Shown here: piece by piece, positions 41,355 through 51,579 of the stretch | How positions within the stretch are numbered: position 1 is the stretch's first letter | How the letters are laid out: each line of letters opens with the position of its first letter | NCBI RefSeq assembly: GCF_016861975.1 | Contig: NZ_BOMB01000031.1 | Coordinates: forward strand, 1 to 64,000 | Reading direction: 5' to 3' | Source of the DNA: Actinocatenispora rupis | Lineage (GTDB): Bacteria; Actinomycetota; Actinomycetes; Mycobacteriales; Micromonosporaceae | Length of the DNA: 64,000 bases | The notes under the pieces: model-generated | Told to the model about the DNA's origin: nothing | What the model saw: only the letters and a program-made list of their open reading frames with translations | Databases searched by the model: none | Made by a program: the position numbers and the translations under genes

Positions 41355-43052
41355 TCACGTCTCCGGATCCAGCGGCACCCGCCACACCACCTCGGTACCA
41401 CCGGCCGGGCGGGCGGTGGCGACCAGCTCGCCGCCCAGCGCGGCGGCCCGTTCGGACAGGTGACGCAGGCCGCTGCGGCGCCCGCTCGCCGGAAGCCCCA
41501 CGCCGTCGTCGGTGACGGTCAGGGTCAGCACGCCGCCGTCCGCGGCCAGTTCCACCTCGACCCGGCCGGCCGACGCGTGCCGCGCCACGTTCGCCAGCAG
41601 TTCGCGGGCCGCGGCGACCAGGTTCTCCCGCACCCCCGCCGGTACGGCCAGGTCGGCGGGCAGGAAGAACCGCACCAGCGGCGCGTACCCGAGGGTGTCG
41701 ACGGCCTGGTCGGTGACCGCCAGCAGGGCGGCGCGCACGTCGTCCCCGGTCCGTACGGGCGGGTTCTCCAGCTCGTAGATCGTCGCCCGGATCTGCCGGA
41801 CGGTCTCGTCCAGGTCGTGCACGGCCCGCGACAGCCGCTCGCGTACCTCCGGGCGGACGGTGAGGCGCGCCGTGCCCTGCAGCAGCATCCCGGTGGCGAA
41901 CAGCCGCTGGATCACCTGGTCGTGCAGGTCGTGGGCGATGCGCTCGCGGTCGGCGTACACGCTGACCCGTTCCCGCCAGGTACGTTCCCGGGCCAGGTGC
42001 AGCGCCACGGCCGCCTGGTGCGCGAACGACTCCAGCATCCGCAGCGTGCCGTCCGGGAACGGCAACCGGTCCCGCAGCCGGGTCACCACCACCACGCCCA
42101 ACGCGTTGTCCGCCAACCCCAGCGGTACCAGGGCGGCGGGGCCTAGCTGCGGCAGCGTGTCGGACAGCCACGGCGCGCGCCGGGTGTCCCGCCACAGATC
42201 CCGTACCACCATCGGGTTGCCGGTGGTGAACACCTGACCGGCGCGGGACGCCTCGATCGGCAGTACGCGGCCGATCGTGCTGTCCGCCTCCGGCCCGTCC
42301 GCCACCCGTACGACGAGGTGCTCGCCGGTGGGGTCGATGTGGAACAGCACGGCGTAGTCGGCGTCGGTGAGCTGCCGCGCGGTACGGATGATCGTGTCGA
42401 GCCGGCTGTCCGGGTGGGTGCCGGCGAGCAGGTCGTGGGTGAGCCCGTAGTTGGCGGTCAGCCAGCGCTCCTGCTCCCGGCTCGCCTCGTACCGCCGGGC
42501 GTTGCTGAGCGCGATGGCGGCCGCCGCGGCGAACAGCTGGAGCAGGCTCTCGTCCTCCGCGGAGAACGGTTCCCCGTCGGACCGTTCCGTCAGGTACAGG
42601 CTGCCGAGGGTGCGCTCCCCGTCGGTCACCGGTACGCCGAGGAACGTGCGCATCGGCGGATGGTGCCGCGGGAAGCCGGCCGCCGCCGGGTACGCGGTCA
42701 GGTCGTCCAGCCGCAGCGGCCCGTCTCGGGTGAGCAGCTCGCCCAGCAGCCCGCGGCCGAGCGGGAACGGGCCGATCGCGCGCGCCTCGTCCGCGCTCAG
42801 GCCCGTCCAGAAGAACCGTTCCAGCTCGCCGTCCGACGCCGCGATCGCGAGCGCGCCGTACCGGGCGGGGACGAGGTCGGCGGCGAGCTCCACGATGCGC
42901 TGGAGTACGGCGCGGAGGTCGAGTTCGCCGGCGATGCCGACGACCGCGACGAGCATGTCGGCGAACCGGCTGCGGTTCCGTACCCGGGCGAACGGTCCGG
43001 ACAGCCCGGTGAACGGCCCCATGCCCGGCCCGTCCCCGCGCGGCGCGCTCAT
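41355..43052 (-). CDS. GAF-domain sensor histidine kinase (DevS-like)
   Basis: The 565-residue soluble kinase has GAF 1 at about residues 40-185, GAF 2 at about 205-360, a HisKA_3 dimerisation helix with the phospho-His in RIAHDLHDQVIQRLF and a HATPase domain (ELLANVARHASAGRVEVEL, VTDDGVGLPASGRRSGL). No transmembrane segment. GAF-GAF-HisKA_3 architecture is that of the DevS/DosT redox, oxygen and NO sensors; haem binding cannot be judged here. Its partner is presumably the convergent response regulator. It starts 5 bases after the PLP-lyase gene and so is the last gene of the plsC-gpsA-lyase operon. Confidence 0.92.
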   Translation of the reverse strand: MSAPRGDGPGMGPFTGLSGPFARVRNRSRFADMLVAVVGIAGELDLRAVLQRIVELAADLVPARYGALAIAASDGELERFFWTGLSADEARAIGPFPLGRGLLGELLTRDGPLRLDDLTAYPAAAGFPRHHPPMRTFLGVPVTDGERTLGSLYLTERSDGEPFSAEDESLLQLFAAAAAIALSNARRYEASREQERWLTANYGLTHDLLAGTHPDSRLDTIIRTARQLTDADYAVLFHIDPTGEHLVVRVADGPEADSTIGRVLPIEASRAGQVFTTGNPMVVRDLWRDTRRAPWLSDTLPQLGPAALVPLGLADNALGVVVVTRLRDRLPFPDGTLRMLESFAHQAAVALHLARERTWRERVSVYADRERIAHDLHDQVIQRLFATGMLLQGTARLTVRPEVRERLSRAVHDLDETVRQIRATIYELENPPVRTGDDVRAALLAVTDQAVDTLGYAPLVRFFLPADLAVPAGVRENLVAAARELLANVARHASAGRVEVELAADGGVLTLTVTDDGVGLPASGRRSGLRHLSERAAALGGELVATARPAGGTEVVWRVPLDPET

Positions 43053-43057
43053 CCGGT

Positions 43058-44188
43058 TCAGTGTCGCAGCGCGGCGTCGAGGCCGGCGGCCAGATCCGCG
43101 ACGAGGTCGGCCGCGTCCTCGCAGCCGCAGGACAGCCGGATCAGCCCCGGCGCCACCCGGTCACCGAACTGCGCGCGCCGGTCCGCGGAACTGTGCAGCC
43201 CGCCGAAGCTGGTGGCGCTGGCGACCAGCGTCGTCGCGGCCAGGAACGCGGTCGCCCGCTCCGCCGAGTCCAGCTCGAACGTGACGACACCGGGGATCCG
43301 GCGCATCTGGGCACGGGCCGTCGCGTACCCGGGGTCCGCGGGGCGGCCCGGCCAGCGCAGTCCGGTCACCCCGGCCCGACCCGCCAGGTACTCCGCGACG
43401 GCCGCGGCGTTCGCCTCCTGCCGGGCCAGCCGCAGGTCGAGCGTGCCCATCGACCGGTGCGCCAGCCACGCCTCGAACGGGCCGGGCACCCCGCCGGTCA
43501 TCGCCCGCCAGTCGCGCAGCGCCGCCACGGTCGCCGGGTCCGTCGCCGCGGCGTACCCGAGGATCAGGTCGGAATGGCCCGTCAGCGCCTTGGTACCGCT
43601 GGCGACGACCAGGTCGGCGCCGAGCGCCAGCGGCGTCTGGCCGAGCGGCGTGGCGGTCGTGTTGTCCACGGCGAGCAGCGCGCCGGCCGCGTGCACCTGC
43701 CCGGCCAGGGCCGCCAGATCGACCACGTCGAGCCCCGGGTTCGCGGGTGTCTCCACGAGTACCAACCGGACCCCGGACAGCTCGTACGGGCCGGTGGTGG
43801 GCACCGCGCGCACCGTCACGCCGCGGGCACCCAGTACGTCCTCGGCGAAGGCGCGGGTCTTGTAGTAGCCGTCGGCGGGCACCAGCACGGTGTCCCCCGG
43901 TCGCAGGAACGCCAGCAGCGCGCCGGTGATCGCCGCCATGCCCGAGGCGAACGCGACCGCCTCGCCGCCCTCCAGCCCGCCGATCGCCGCCTCCAGCGCG
44001 CGCACCGTCGGGTTGTCCGTCCGCCCGTACGCGTCGGTGTCCGGCCGCGGCCCGTCCGGCGCCAGGTGGTACGGGGCGGCGAACGTCGGGCCCGGCAGGA
44101 ACGGCCGGCCGGGCTCGGGCGCGGGCTGCCCGGCGTGCACCGAACGAGTCCCGTCGCCGTACGAGGAGGTGCTGTCGTCGCTGGTCAC
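43058..44188 (-). CDS. Cystathionine gamma-lyase/synthase-family PLP enzyme
   Basis: This 376-residue trans-sulfuration enzyme of fold type I has the PLP Lys in VVASGTKALTGHSDLILG, the cofactor Asp in LLAVDNTTATPLGQ, and YGRTDNPTVRALEAAIGGLE and AFASGMAAITGALLAFL typical of the family. It may be a cystathionine gamma-lyase or a methionine gamma-lyase; sequence alone does not decide. The start is the GTG at 44188, 9 bases after gpsA. Confidence 0.9.
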   Translation of the reverse strand: MTSDDSTSSYGDGTRSVHAGQPAPEPGRPFLPGPTFAAPYHLAPDGPRPDTDAYGRTDNPTVRALEAAIGGLEGGEAVAFASGMAAITGALLAFLRPGDTVLVPADGYYKTRAFAEDVLGARGVTVRAVPTTGPYELSGVRLVLVETPANPGLDVVDLAALAGQVHAAGALLAVDNTTATPLGQTPLALGADLVVASGTKALTGHSDLILGYAAATDPATVAALRDWRAMTGGVPGPFEAWLAHRSMGTLDLRLARQEANAAAVAEYLAGRAGVTGLRWPGRPADPGYATARAQMRRIPGVVTFELDSAERATAFLAATTLVASATSFGGLHSSADRRAQFGDRVAPGLIRLSCGCEDAADLVADLAAGLDAALRH

Positions 44189-44197
44189 CGGCGCAGA

Positions 44198-45202
44198 CTA
44201 CTCGGCGGACAGGTCCCTGCTCATCAGCTCCGTCACCGCCACCCGCGGCGGTACGTTCTCGTGACAGACCCGCTCCACCTGCTCGGTGATCGGCATCTCC
44301 ACCCCGTACCGCCGGGCCAGGTCACGGATCGACCGGCAGCTCTTGACGCCCTCGGCCGTCTGCCGGGTGGCGCGCTGCGCGGCGGCCAGGCTGTCGCCGC
44401 GGCCCAGGTGCTCGCCGAAGATGTGGTTGCGGGACAGCGGGGACGCGCAGGTGGCGACGAGGTCGCCCAGCCCGGCCAGCCCGGAGAACGTGCGGCTGTC
44501 CGCGCCGAGCTTCTCGCCCAACCGCGCCATCTCCGCCAGCCCCCGCGTCACCAGCGTGGCCTTCGTGTTGTCGCCCATCCCCAGCCCCGTGAGCATCCCG
44601 TACGCCAGGGCGATGACGTTCTTGATCGCGCCGCCCAGCTCGCAGCCGACCACGTCGACGTTCGTGTACGGCCGGAAGTAGCGGTTGGCGACGGCGTGCT
44701 GGACCAGTTCGGCGCGCGCCGGGTCCACGCAGGCGACGACGCTCGCGGTGGGCTGCTCGTCGGCGATCTCGGGCGCCAGGTTCGGCCCCGTCACCACCGC
44801 GATCGAACTCTCCGGTACCCCGGTGACCTCGACGACCACCTCGCTCATCCGGCGCAACGTGCCCAGTTCGATGCCCTTGGCGAGGCTCACCAGCGTCGCC
44901 GACGGGTCGAGCAGACCGGCCCAGTCGGTGAGGTTCTGCCGCAGCGTCTGGCTCGGCACCGCGAGGACGACCAGGTCGGCGCCGGCCAGCGCGTCGGCCG
45001 CGTCGGTCGTCGCGGACAGCCCGTCGGGCAGCCGGATCCCGGGCAGGTAGTCCGGGTTCACGTGCCGCTCGGTGACCGCCTCGGCCACCTCGACGCGCCG
45101 GGCCACCAGCGTCACCTCGCGGCCCGCGTCCGCCAGCACCTTGGCGAACGTGGTGCCCCACGAGCCCGCACCGAGTACGACCGCCCGCTTGATGTCCGTC
45201 AT
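44198..45202 (-). CDS. gpsA: Glycerol-3-phosphate dehydrogenase [NAD(P)+]
   Basis: The 334-residue enzyme makes sn-glycerol-3-phosphate for phospholipids. The NAD motif is [18 protein letters not shown]. The catalytic Lys is in VSLAKGIE and [19 protein letters not shown], and the substrate motif is [19 protein letters not shown]. The ATG at 45202 was preferred to an upstream in-frame start. It is followed by the PLP lyase and preceded by plsC, the next enzyme in the same pathway. Confidence 0.96.
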   Translation of the reverse strand: MTDIKRAVVLGAGSWGTTFAKVLADAGREVTLVARRVEVAEAVTERHVNPDYLPGIRLPDGLSATTDAADALAGADLVVLAVPSQTLRQNLTDWAGLLDPSATLVSLAKGIELGTLRRMSEVVVEVTGVPESSIAVVTGPNLAPEIADEQPTASVVACVDPARAELVQHAVANRYFRPYTNVDVVGCELGGAIKNVIALAYGMLTGLGMGDNTKATLVTRGLAEMARLGEKLGADSRTFSGLAGLGDLVATCASPLSRNHIFGEHLGRGDSLAAAQRATRQTAEGVKSCRSIRDLARRYGVEMPITEQVERVCHENVPPRVAVTELMSRDLSAE

Positions 45203-45231
45203 GCGCACGCCTTTCGCCAGGGGGGTTTCGC

Positions 45232-45942
45232 TCAGGACCGCTTCGACGTCCACTCGAACAGCTCGGACGGCGGCTGCTCGCCACGGATGCCGGCGAGCAG
45301 ATCCTGGATCCGGTACATGATGGCGTCGGTCAGGCCGGCCAGGTCACCCCGGGCACCGCCACCCGACGCCGACCGCCACTCGGACAGGTCCATCGGCGGC
45401 CCCGCCACCACCGTCACCGGCGTACGCGGGCGCAGGTTGAGCTTGTGTGCCTGCGGGTCCTGGATGTGCTGCGCGCCCCACTGCGCCACCGGGATCACCG
45501 GTACGTCGGTGGCGAGGGCCAGCCGCGCCACACCGGTGTGCCCACGCATCGGCCAGAAGTCCGGCTGGCGGGTCGTGGTGCCCTCCGGGTACAGCACGAC
45601 GACGTCACCGGCCTTCAGCGCCGCCTTCGCCTCGACGAGCGACTTCGCCGCGTTCATGCTGCCGCGGTACACGGCGATCTGGCCGGTGGAACGCAACGCC
45701 TTGCCGACCAGCGGCGCGTCCAGCACGGCGGCCTTCGTCAGGAACCGGGGCACCCGACCCGTCGCGTACACGAAGCGGGCCATGACCATCGGGTCGATCT
45801 GGGACAGGTGGTTCGCCACCACGATCGCCCCGCCGGTGGCCGGGATGTGCTCGGCGCCGCGCCACGTGTGGCGGCTCAACACGGTGAGCGTGGAACGGAT
45901 CACGCCCATGCCCGCGTGGACCCAGAAGCCTCGACGCGCCAC
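45232..45942 (-). CDS. plsC: 1-acyl-glycerol-3-phosphate acyltransferase
   Basis: The 236-residue membrane-associated acyltransferase makes phosphatidic acid. Catalytic motif I is [17 protein letters not shown] (HX4D), motif II VYRGSMN, motif [15 protein letters not shown] and motif [12 protein letters not shown]. The GTG at 45942 has GGGAGG four bases upstream. First gene of plsC-gpsA-lyase-kinase. Confidence 0.94.
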   Translation of the reverse strand: MARRGFWVHAGMGVIRSTLTVLSRHTWRGAEHIPATGGAIVVANHLSQIDPMVMARFVYATGRVPRFLTKAAVLDAPLVGKALRSTGQIAVYRGSMNAAKSLVEAKAALKAGDVVVLYPEGTTTRQPDFWPMRGHTGVARLALATDVPVIPVAQWGAQHIQDPQAHKLNLRPRTPVTVVAGPPMDLSEWRSASGGGARGDLAGLTDAIMYRIQDLLAGIRGEQPPSELFEWTSKRS

Positions 45943-46049
45943 CGCACCTCCCTACGATCGGATGCGTACCCGTCGGTCGGGTACGCACCGATGATGCACG
46001 CCGCCGCCGCCCGACCCGGCACCGGCCACCCGTACCCGAGGATGACGAC

Positions 46050-46682
46050 ATGTGGTCGACGGTTCTGCCCGTCAAGCGACTGTCCGCGGCCAAGAGCCGG
46101 CTGCGCGGCGCCCTTCCCGGCGTCGCCCACCACGACCTGGCCCTCGCGGTCACGCTCGACACGGTCGCGGCGGTACTCTCCTGCCCGCTCGTGGACCGGC
46201 TCTACCTGGTCACCGACGAGCCGCTCGTCACCGACGCCGCCACCCGGCTCGGCGCCCGGGTCCTCCCGGACCGTCCCGATCAGGGACTCAACGCGGCGGT
46301 CGGGCACGGCGCGGCGTACGCCCTGGGGCGGGGTGCCCGGCGGGTCGCCGCGCTCACCGCCGACCTGCCGGCGCTGCGGCCGGACGACCTGGCCGCCGCC
46401 CTCGCCGCGGCCGCCGACCGTGCCGCCGCCGGCGATGCGCGGGCGTACGTGGCGGACGCGGAGGGCACCGGGACCACGCTGCTCGCCGCGACCGGCGCCG
46501 ACCTCGACCCCCGGTTCGGCCCCGGCTCGGCCGCCGCGCACGCCGCGACCGGTGCCGTACCGCTCGGTGGGGGTTGGCCGTCGCTGCGCCGGGACGTGGA
46601 CACCCCGGCCGATCTCGCCACCGCCGCCGGGCTCGGCCTCGGCCCGCGTACCACGGTGCTGCTCACCGCCCGTACCGCCTGA
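46050..46682 (+). CDS. fbiD: F420 guanylyltransferase (FbiD/CofC)
   Basis: The 210-residue enzyme activates phosphoenolpyruvate (mycobacteria) or 2-phospho-lactate with GTP in cofactor F420 synthesis. Motifs are STVLPVKRLSAAKSRLRGAL (nucleotide loop), LYLVTDEPLV, DQGLNAAVGHGAAYAL and VAALTADLPALRPDDL. ATG at 46050. Divergent from plsC. Shows that the organism makes F420. Confidence 0.93.
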   Translation: MWSTVLPVKRLSAAKSRLRGALPGVAHHDLALAVTLDTVAAVLSCPLVDRLYLVTDEPLVTDAATRLGARVLPDRPDQGLNAAVGHGAAYALGRGARRVAALTADLPALRPDDLAAALAAAADRAAAGDARAYVADAEGTGTTLLAATGADLDPRFGPGSAAAHAATGAVPLGGGWPSLRRDVDTPADLATAAGLGLGPRTTVLLTARTA

Positions 46683-46711
46683 TCCGGCGGACCCACCGGT
46701 ACCGTCGCGGT

Positions 46712-46909
46712 ATGCAGGGGACGGTGGCGACGTTCGACGTGGACGTGCGGGACGGGGCGGTGCTGCTCGACGACGGGACGCGGGTGACGTTCGGCGCGGC
46801 GGCGTTCGCGGCGGGCGGGCTGCGGCACCTGCGGGTCGGCCAGCGGGTCCGGCTGGAAACGGACGAGGACGGCGCGGTGGTCCGGGTGACCCTGTTGACC
46901 ATGCCCTGA
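46712..46909 (+). CDS. Small CSD/OB-like protein
   Basis: The 65-residue protein reads as five short beta strands: MQGTVATFDVDVRDGAVLLD, TRVTFGAAAFAAGG, VGQRVRLETDEDG and VVRVTLLTMP. The layout resembles a reduced cold-shock/OB domain without the RNP aromatic motifs. Conserved as a short hypothetical protein near ppk in actinobacteria. The ribosome site is weak, but codon position bias supports translation. Confidence 0.78.
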   Translation: MQGTVATFDVDVRDGAVLLDDGTRVTFGAAAFAAGGLRHLRVGQRVRLETDEDGAVVRVTLLTMP

Positions 46910-46957
46910 ACACCGGACGTTACCTGCAGTTTCTCGCTCGTTCCGGCAACTCGGGCC

Positions 46958-49156
46958 ATGATGGTACGCATGGACCGAGCCACCGAGAGCAGTGTTCCGA
47001 ACCAGGTTCCGCCGCGCGGTGCGGACGGGCGGTTCACGGCGACGCCGGCCGCCCTGCGCACCGCGCCGGAGCCCGTTCCGGCGGACACCTCGGCCGAGCC
47101 GGACCAGCTGCCCGACGGCCGGTTCCTCAACCGCGAACTGTCCTGGCTGGACTTCAACGCCCGGGTGCTGGCGCTCGCCGAGGACGCGTCGACGCCGCTG
47201 CTGGAACGCGCCAAGTTCCTGGCCATCTTCGCCAGCAACCTCGACGAGTTCTACATGGTGCGGGTCGCCGGGTTGCAACGCCGGCTGTCCACCGGCCTGA
47301 CCCTGCGTACGCCGGACCGGATGCCGCCGCGCGAGCAGCTGGAGCGGATCGCGCAGCGCTCGGCCGACCTGGTGGGGCGGCACTCCCGCTGCTTCACCGA
47401 GGAGGTACGCCCGGCGCTGACGAAGGAGGGCGTCCGGATCCTGCGCTGGGGTGAGCTGACCAGCACCGACCAGGAGCGCCTCCGCGGCTACTTCCGCGAC
47501 CAGGTCTTCCCCGTACTGACTCCGCTGGCGGTCGACCCGGCGCACCCGTTCCCGTACATCTCGGGGCTGTCGCTGAACCTGGCGGTCATCGTGCGCTCGC
47601 CCGGCGGCGGCGGCGAACGGTTCGCCCGGGTGAAGGTGCCGAACAACGTGCCCCGGTTCGTGACGGTGCGCCGGGCGAGCGCGGGCGAGTCGGCGTTCCT
47701 GCCGGTGGAGGACCTCATCGCGGCGCACCTGGACCAGCTGTTCGGCGGCATGGAGGTGGTGGACCACCACCTGTTCCGGGTGACCCGCAACGCCGACCTG
47801 GAGGTCGAGGAGGACCGCGACGAGGACCTGCTCCAGGCGATGGAACGGGAGCTGGCGCAGCGCCGCTTCGGCCCGCCGGTACGGCTGGAGGTCGCGTCGA
47901 CCATCTCCGACCACGTACTCGACCTGCTCGTCCGCGAGCTGGACATGAACGAGCACGACGTGGTGCGGGTACCGGGGCTGCTGGACCTGACCGCGCTGTG
48001 GCAGATCTACGACCAGGCCGACCGGGACGACCTGAAGGACGCGCCGTTCGTACCGGCGACGCCGCAGGCGTTCGGTGAGGGTGAGACGCCGAAGAGCGTG
48101 TTCGCCACGTTGCGGGCCGGGGACGTGCTCGTGCACCACCCGTACCACTCGTTCTCGACGACGGTGCAGCGCTTCATCGAGCAGGCCGCCGAGGATCCGG
48201 GCGTCCTCGCCATCAAGCAGACGCTGTACCGGACGTCCGGCGACTCGCCGATCATCGACGCGCTGATCGCCGCGGCCGAGGCCGGCAAGCAGGTGGTGGC
48301 GGTGGTGGAGATCAAGGCCCGGTTCGACGAGGAGGCCAACATCTCCTGGGCCCGCAAGCTGGAGAAGGCGGGCTGCCACGTCATGTACGGGCTGGTCGGC
48401 CTGAAGACGCACTGCAAGGTGGCGCTGGTGGTTCGGGCCGAGGCGGGCGGCATCCGCCGCTACTGCCACATCGGCACCGGCAACTACAACCCGAAGACCG
48501 CCCGGACGTACGAGGACTTCGGCTTGTTCACGGCCGATCCGGAGGTCGGCGCGGACGCCACCGACCTGTTCAACGTCCTCACCGGGTACTCGCGGCAGAC
48601 GTCGTACCGGCGGCTGCTGGTGGCGCCGCACGGCGTACGGCGCGGCATCGTGGACCGGATCGAACGGCAGGCCGAGCGCGCCCGCGCGGGCCGTACGGCG
48701 CGGATCCAGTTCAAGGTGAACTCCATCGTGGACGAGCGCGTGATCGACGCGCTGTACCGGGCGAGCCGCGCCGGCGTCCACGTGGACCTGCTGGTACGCG
48801 GGATCTGCGCGCTGCGGCCGGGCGTACCGGGGCTGTCGGAGCGGATCCGGGTGCGGTCGGTGCTGGGCCGGTTCCTGGAGCACTCGCGGGTGTTCCGGTT
48901 CGCCGACGACGGGACCGACGAGTTCTGGATCGGCTCCGCGGACCTGATGCACCGCAACCTGGACCGCCGGGTGGAGGCACTCGTCCAGGTGACGGACCCG
49001 TCGGTGCAGCGCGACCTGGCCGCCGTGGTGGACCTCGCGATGGCCGACGGTACGGCCGGGTTCGACCTGCTGCCGGACGGTTCGTGGCGGCGCCGGGACG
49101 GCGGCCTGCACGACATGCAGACCACGCTGCTGCGCGACATCGTCGACGAGACCTGA
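46958..49156 (+). CDS. ppk: Polyphosphate kinase 1
   Basis: The 732-residue enzyme makes long-chain polyphosphate from ATP. The N-domain is [20 protein letters not shown], with [10 protein letters not shown]. The phosphohistidine is in [14 protein letters not shown], the second catalytic His in [15 protein letters not shown], and [19 protein letters not shown] binds ATP. The first 45 residues are variable. ATGs at 46958, 46961 and 46970 are all possible; none has a strong ribosome site. Confidence 0.97.
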   Translation: MMVRMDRATESSVPNQVPPRGADGRFTATPAALRTAPEPVPADTSAEPDQLPDGRFLNRELSWLDFNARVLALAEDASTPLLERAKFLAIFASNLDEFYMVRVAGLQRRLSTGLTLRTPDRMPPREQLERIAQRSADLVGRHSRCFTEEVRPALTKEGVRILRWGELTSTDQERLRGYFRDQVFPVLTPLAVDPAHPFPYISGLSLNLAVIVRSPGGGGERFARVKVPNNVPRFVTVRRASAGESAFLPVEDLIAAHLDQLFGGMEVVDHHLFRVTRNADLEVEEDRDEDLLQAMERELAQRRFGPPVRLEVASTISDHVLDLLVRELDMNEHDVVRVPGLLDLTALWQIYDQADRDDLKDAPFVPATPQAFGEGETPKSVFATLRAGDVLVHHPYHSFSTTVQRFIEQAAEDPGVLAIKQTLYRTSGDSPIIDALIAAAEAGKQVVAVVEIKARFDEEANISWARKLEKAGCHVMYGLVGLKTHCKVALVVRAEAGGIRRYCHIGTGNYNPKTARTYEDFGLFTADPEVGADATDLFNVLTGYSRQTSYRRLLVAPHGVRRGIVDRIERQAERARAGRTARIQFKVNSIVDERVIDALYRASRAGVHVDLLVRGICALRPGVPGLSERIRVRSVLGRFLEHSRVFRFADDGTDEFWIGSADLMHRNLDRRVEALVQVTDPSVQRDLAAVVDLAMADGTAGFDLLPDGSWRRRDGGLHDMQTTLLRDIVDET

Positions 49157-49171
49157 CGGGCGGGCACGCAG

Positions 49172-50062
49172 GTGGTGATCCGGGCAGCGGGCGGGCTGGT
49201 CTGGCGGGAGGACCACGGCGGCGTACGGGTGGCGCTCGTGCACCGGCCCAAGTACGACGACTGGTCGCTGCCGAAGGGGAAGCTGGACCCGGGCGAGCAC
49301 CCGATGCTCGCCGCCGCCCGCGAGGTCACCGAGGAGGCCGGCGTACGCGCGGTCCTGGGGCCCCGGCTGCCGTCCGTGTCGTACCGGGTGGGTGTGCCGG
49401 GCGGGTCGGACGACAAGGTGGTCGACTTCTGGGCCATGGCGGCCGGACCGACGGACGACTTCACCCCGAACGACGAGATCGACGCCGTCCGCTGGGTACG
49501 CCTGGAGTCGGTGACCGCGGCGCTCACCGACGACGACTACGCGCCGGTCGTGGCCGCGTTCGCCGCGCTGCCCCGGATCACCGCGACTGTCCTGCTGGTG
49601 CGGCACGCCAGCGCCGGTAGCCGGGACGACTGGACCGGCCCGGACGACCGCCGCCCCCTGGACGACAAGGGACGCGCGCAGGCGGCGCTGCTCGCCGACC
49701 TGCTGCCGCTGTTCGCGCCGGAACGGGCACTGACCGCCACGGTGCTGCGCTGCCGGCAGACCATCGGCCCCGCCGCGGCCCGGCTGGGCCTCACCCCGGT
49801 CGCCGAGCGCGTCTTCGACGAGACCGCGCACGCGGTGCATCCGGAACGCGCCGCCCACCGGGTACGCGAACTGGCGGGCGCCCGCGACCGGACGCTGGTG
49901 TGCAGTCAGGGCGGGCTGATCCCGGACACCGTGGCGCTGCTGGCCGACTCCGACGGCGTCCCGGTGCCGAGCGTGCGGACGCCGAAGGCGGCCGGCTGGG
50001 TACTGTCGTTCGCGGGGAGCCGGCTCATCGCCGCCGACCCGTTCAGCGTCAGGCGCCACTGA
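49172..50062 (+). CDS. mutT1: MutT1-type Nudix hydrolase fused to histidine phosphatase
   Basis: The 296-residue two-domain enzyme has a Nudix box GKLDPGEHPMLAAAREVTEE (residues about 36-55) and, from residue 140, a phosphoglycerate-mutase/SixA-like domain starting TVLLVRHASAGSRDD (catalytic RHA), with TVLRCRQT and VCSQGGLIPD. Mycobacterium tuberculosis MutT1, also next to ppk and hupB, has this fusion and cleans 8-oxo-(d)GTP and diadenosine polyphosphates. Start GTG 49172 or 49175, 15-18 bases after ppk. Confidence 0.93.
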   Translation: MVIRAAGGLVWREDHGGVRVALVHRPKYDDWSLPKGKLDPGEHPMLAAAREVTEEAGVRAVLGPRLPSVSYRVGVPGGSDDKVVDFWAMAAGPTDDFTPNDEIDAVRWVRLESVTAALTDDDYAPVVAAFAALPRITATVLLVRHASAGSRDDWTGPDDRRPLDDKGRAQAALLADLLPLFAPERALTATVLRCRQTIGPAAARLGLTPVAERVFDETAHAVHPERAAHRVRELAGARDRTLVCSQGGLIPDTVALLADSDGVPVPSVRTPKAAGWVLSFAGSRLIAADPFSVRRH

Positions 50063-50149
50063 ACCCCGCGCGCCCCATCCCCCGCGCCACACGACCTCGC
50101 GCACCGTCCCCTGGGTACGCGGCCTCCGGGTGCACCGCCCTCGGGTACG

Positions 50150-50186
50150 CGGAAGGGGCGCACCCGTTGCGGGCACGCCCCTTCCG
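50150..50186 (-). terminator. Terminator of hup
   Basis: An 11-bp stem (CGGAAGGGGCG / CGCCCCTTCCG) with a 15-base loop starts 12 bases past the hup stop, between the two convergent genes. Confidence 0.75.
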
Positions 50187-50197
50187 ACCTGTCGGAC

Positions 50198-50692
50198 TCA
50201 GCGCTTGCGCGCGGTCGTCTTACGGGCGGTGGTCTTCTTCGCCGCCGTCTTCTTCGTGGCCGCCTTCTTCGCGGTCGTCTTCTTCGCGGCCGTGGTCTTC
50301 TTGGCCGCGGCGGCCTTGGCGGTGGTCTTCTTCGCCGTCGCCTTGGCCGTGGTCTTCTTCGCCGTGCTCTTGGCCGCGGTGCTCTTGGTGGCGGTCTTCT
50401 TCGCCGCGGCGACCTTCTTCTTCCCGGCCACCACGTCCTTGAACGCCTGTCCGGCACGGAACGCCGGCACCGACGTCTTCTTCACCTTGACCGCCTCACC
50501 GGTCCGCGGGTTGCGGGCGGTGCGTGCACCGCGCACCCGCTTCTCGAAGACGCCGAACCCCGCGATGGACACCTTGTCGCCCTTGGAGACGGAGCGCTGG
50601 ATCTCGTCCAGCACCGCGTCGAGCGCCGCCGTCGCGGTCTTCTTGTCGCCGAGGCGACCGGTCAACTCGTCGACCAGCTCAGCCTTGTTCAT
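50198..50692 (-). CDS. hup: HU nucleoid protein with Lys/Ala tail
   Basis: The 164-residue DNA-binding protein has an HU core at residues 1-90 ([20 protein letters not shown], then [20 protein letters not shown] with the DNA-contacting arm [12 protein letters not shown]). Residues 98-164 are a histone-H1-like tail of AKKT/AAKK units. This matches actinobacterial HupB/HupS. The ATG at 50692 has GGGAGGGG upstream. The 276 bases between hup and leuD hold its promoter. Confidence 0.96.
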   Translation of the reverse strand: MNKAELVDELTGRLGDKKTATAALDAVLDEIQRSVSKGDKVSIAGFGVFEKRVRGARTARNPRTGEAVKVKKTSVPAFRAGQAFKDVVAGKKKVAAAKKTATKSTAAKSTAKKTTAKATAKKTTAKAAAAKKTTAAKKTTAKKAATKKTAAKKTTARKTTARKR

Positions 50693-50968
50693 TGTCCCCT
50701 CCCGAAGTCGTTGGCCCGTACGGCACGCAACGCGCGACCACCGGGGCACCAACCGCCAGCGCGGAACTGTGGTGTGGCAACGGCTTCACGGCCCCCCATG
50801 GCCAGCTCCGGCAGCCGCCGGAAGCTTTCCCCCTGTTGCCCTTTCCCTTGGGCAGCAACGGGATAGTACCCCCGGGATGTGCCGGCTGTTCGCGCCATGC
50901 CCGATTCCGGTACGGCAAAACGGCCCGGTGACCGGTCATCCGGTCGCCGGGCCGTGCCGGGACGAAAC

Positions 50969-51565
50969 TCAGGCGGGCGTGGCGATGCGCGGCCGGAACG
51001 ACGCCCGACCCGCCTCGTACGCGGTGATGTCGGCCTCGTGCCGCAGGGTCAGGCCGATGTCGTCGAGTCCCTCCATCAGCCGCCAGCGGGTGAAGTCGTC
51101 GATCGTGAAGTCCCACGCGTGACCGGCGGCGCGTACCTGGCGCGCGGCCAGGTCCACCGTGATCTCCGTACCCGGATCGGCTTCGACGGCCTGCCACAGC
51201 GTGTCCACCGCGTCCTGCGGGAGCTGTACCGGAAGCAGCCCGCCCTTGAGCGCGTTGCCGCGGAAGATGTCGCCGAAGCGCGGCGCGATCACGGCGGCGA
51301 AACCGTGGTCCTGCAAGGCCCAGACGGCGTGTTCCCGGGAGGAACCGGTACCGAAGTTGGGGCCGGCGACGAGCACCGTGCCGCCCGCGTACTCCGGCTT
51401 GTTGAGGACGAAGTCTGGGTCGTCGCGCCAGGCGGAGAACAGTCCGTCGGCGAACCCGGTGCGGGTGACCCGCTTGAGGTAGACCGCCGGGATGATCTGG
51501 TCGGTGTCCACGTCGGAACGGCGCAGCGGCACGCCGGTCCCGGTGTGGGCGGTGAACTTCTCCAT
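50969..51565 (-). CDS. leuD: 3-isopropylmalate dehydratase small subunit
   Basis: The 198-residue subunit completes the Fe-S isomerase of leucine synthesis with LeuC. Signature [19 protein letters not shown] and [15 protein letters not shown] (substrate-binding loop). ATG at 51565, 14 bases after leuC. Confidence 0.97.
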   Translation of the reverse strand: MEKFTAHTGTGVPLRRSDVDTDQIIPAVYLKRVTRTGFADGLFSAWRDDPDFVLNKPEYAGGTVLVAGPNFGTGSSREHAVWALQDHGFAAVIAPRFGDIFRGNALKGGLLPVQLPQDAVDTLWQAVEADPGTEITVDLAARQVRAAGHAWDFTIDDFTRWRLMEGLDDIGLTLRHEADITAYEAGRASFRPRIATPA

Positions 51566-51579
51566 CGTGTCTGCTCCCT

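Noticed and set aside
46280-50176. Minus-strand open frame of about 1,300 codons opposite ppk and mutT1
   Set aside because: Arg/Pro/Val-rich shadow translation without domains; the plus strand carries PPK and Nudix motifs.
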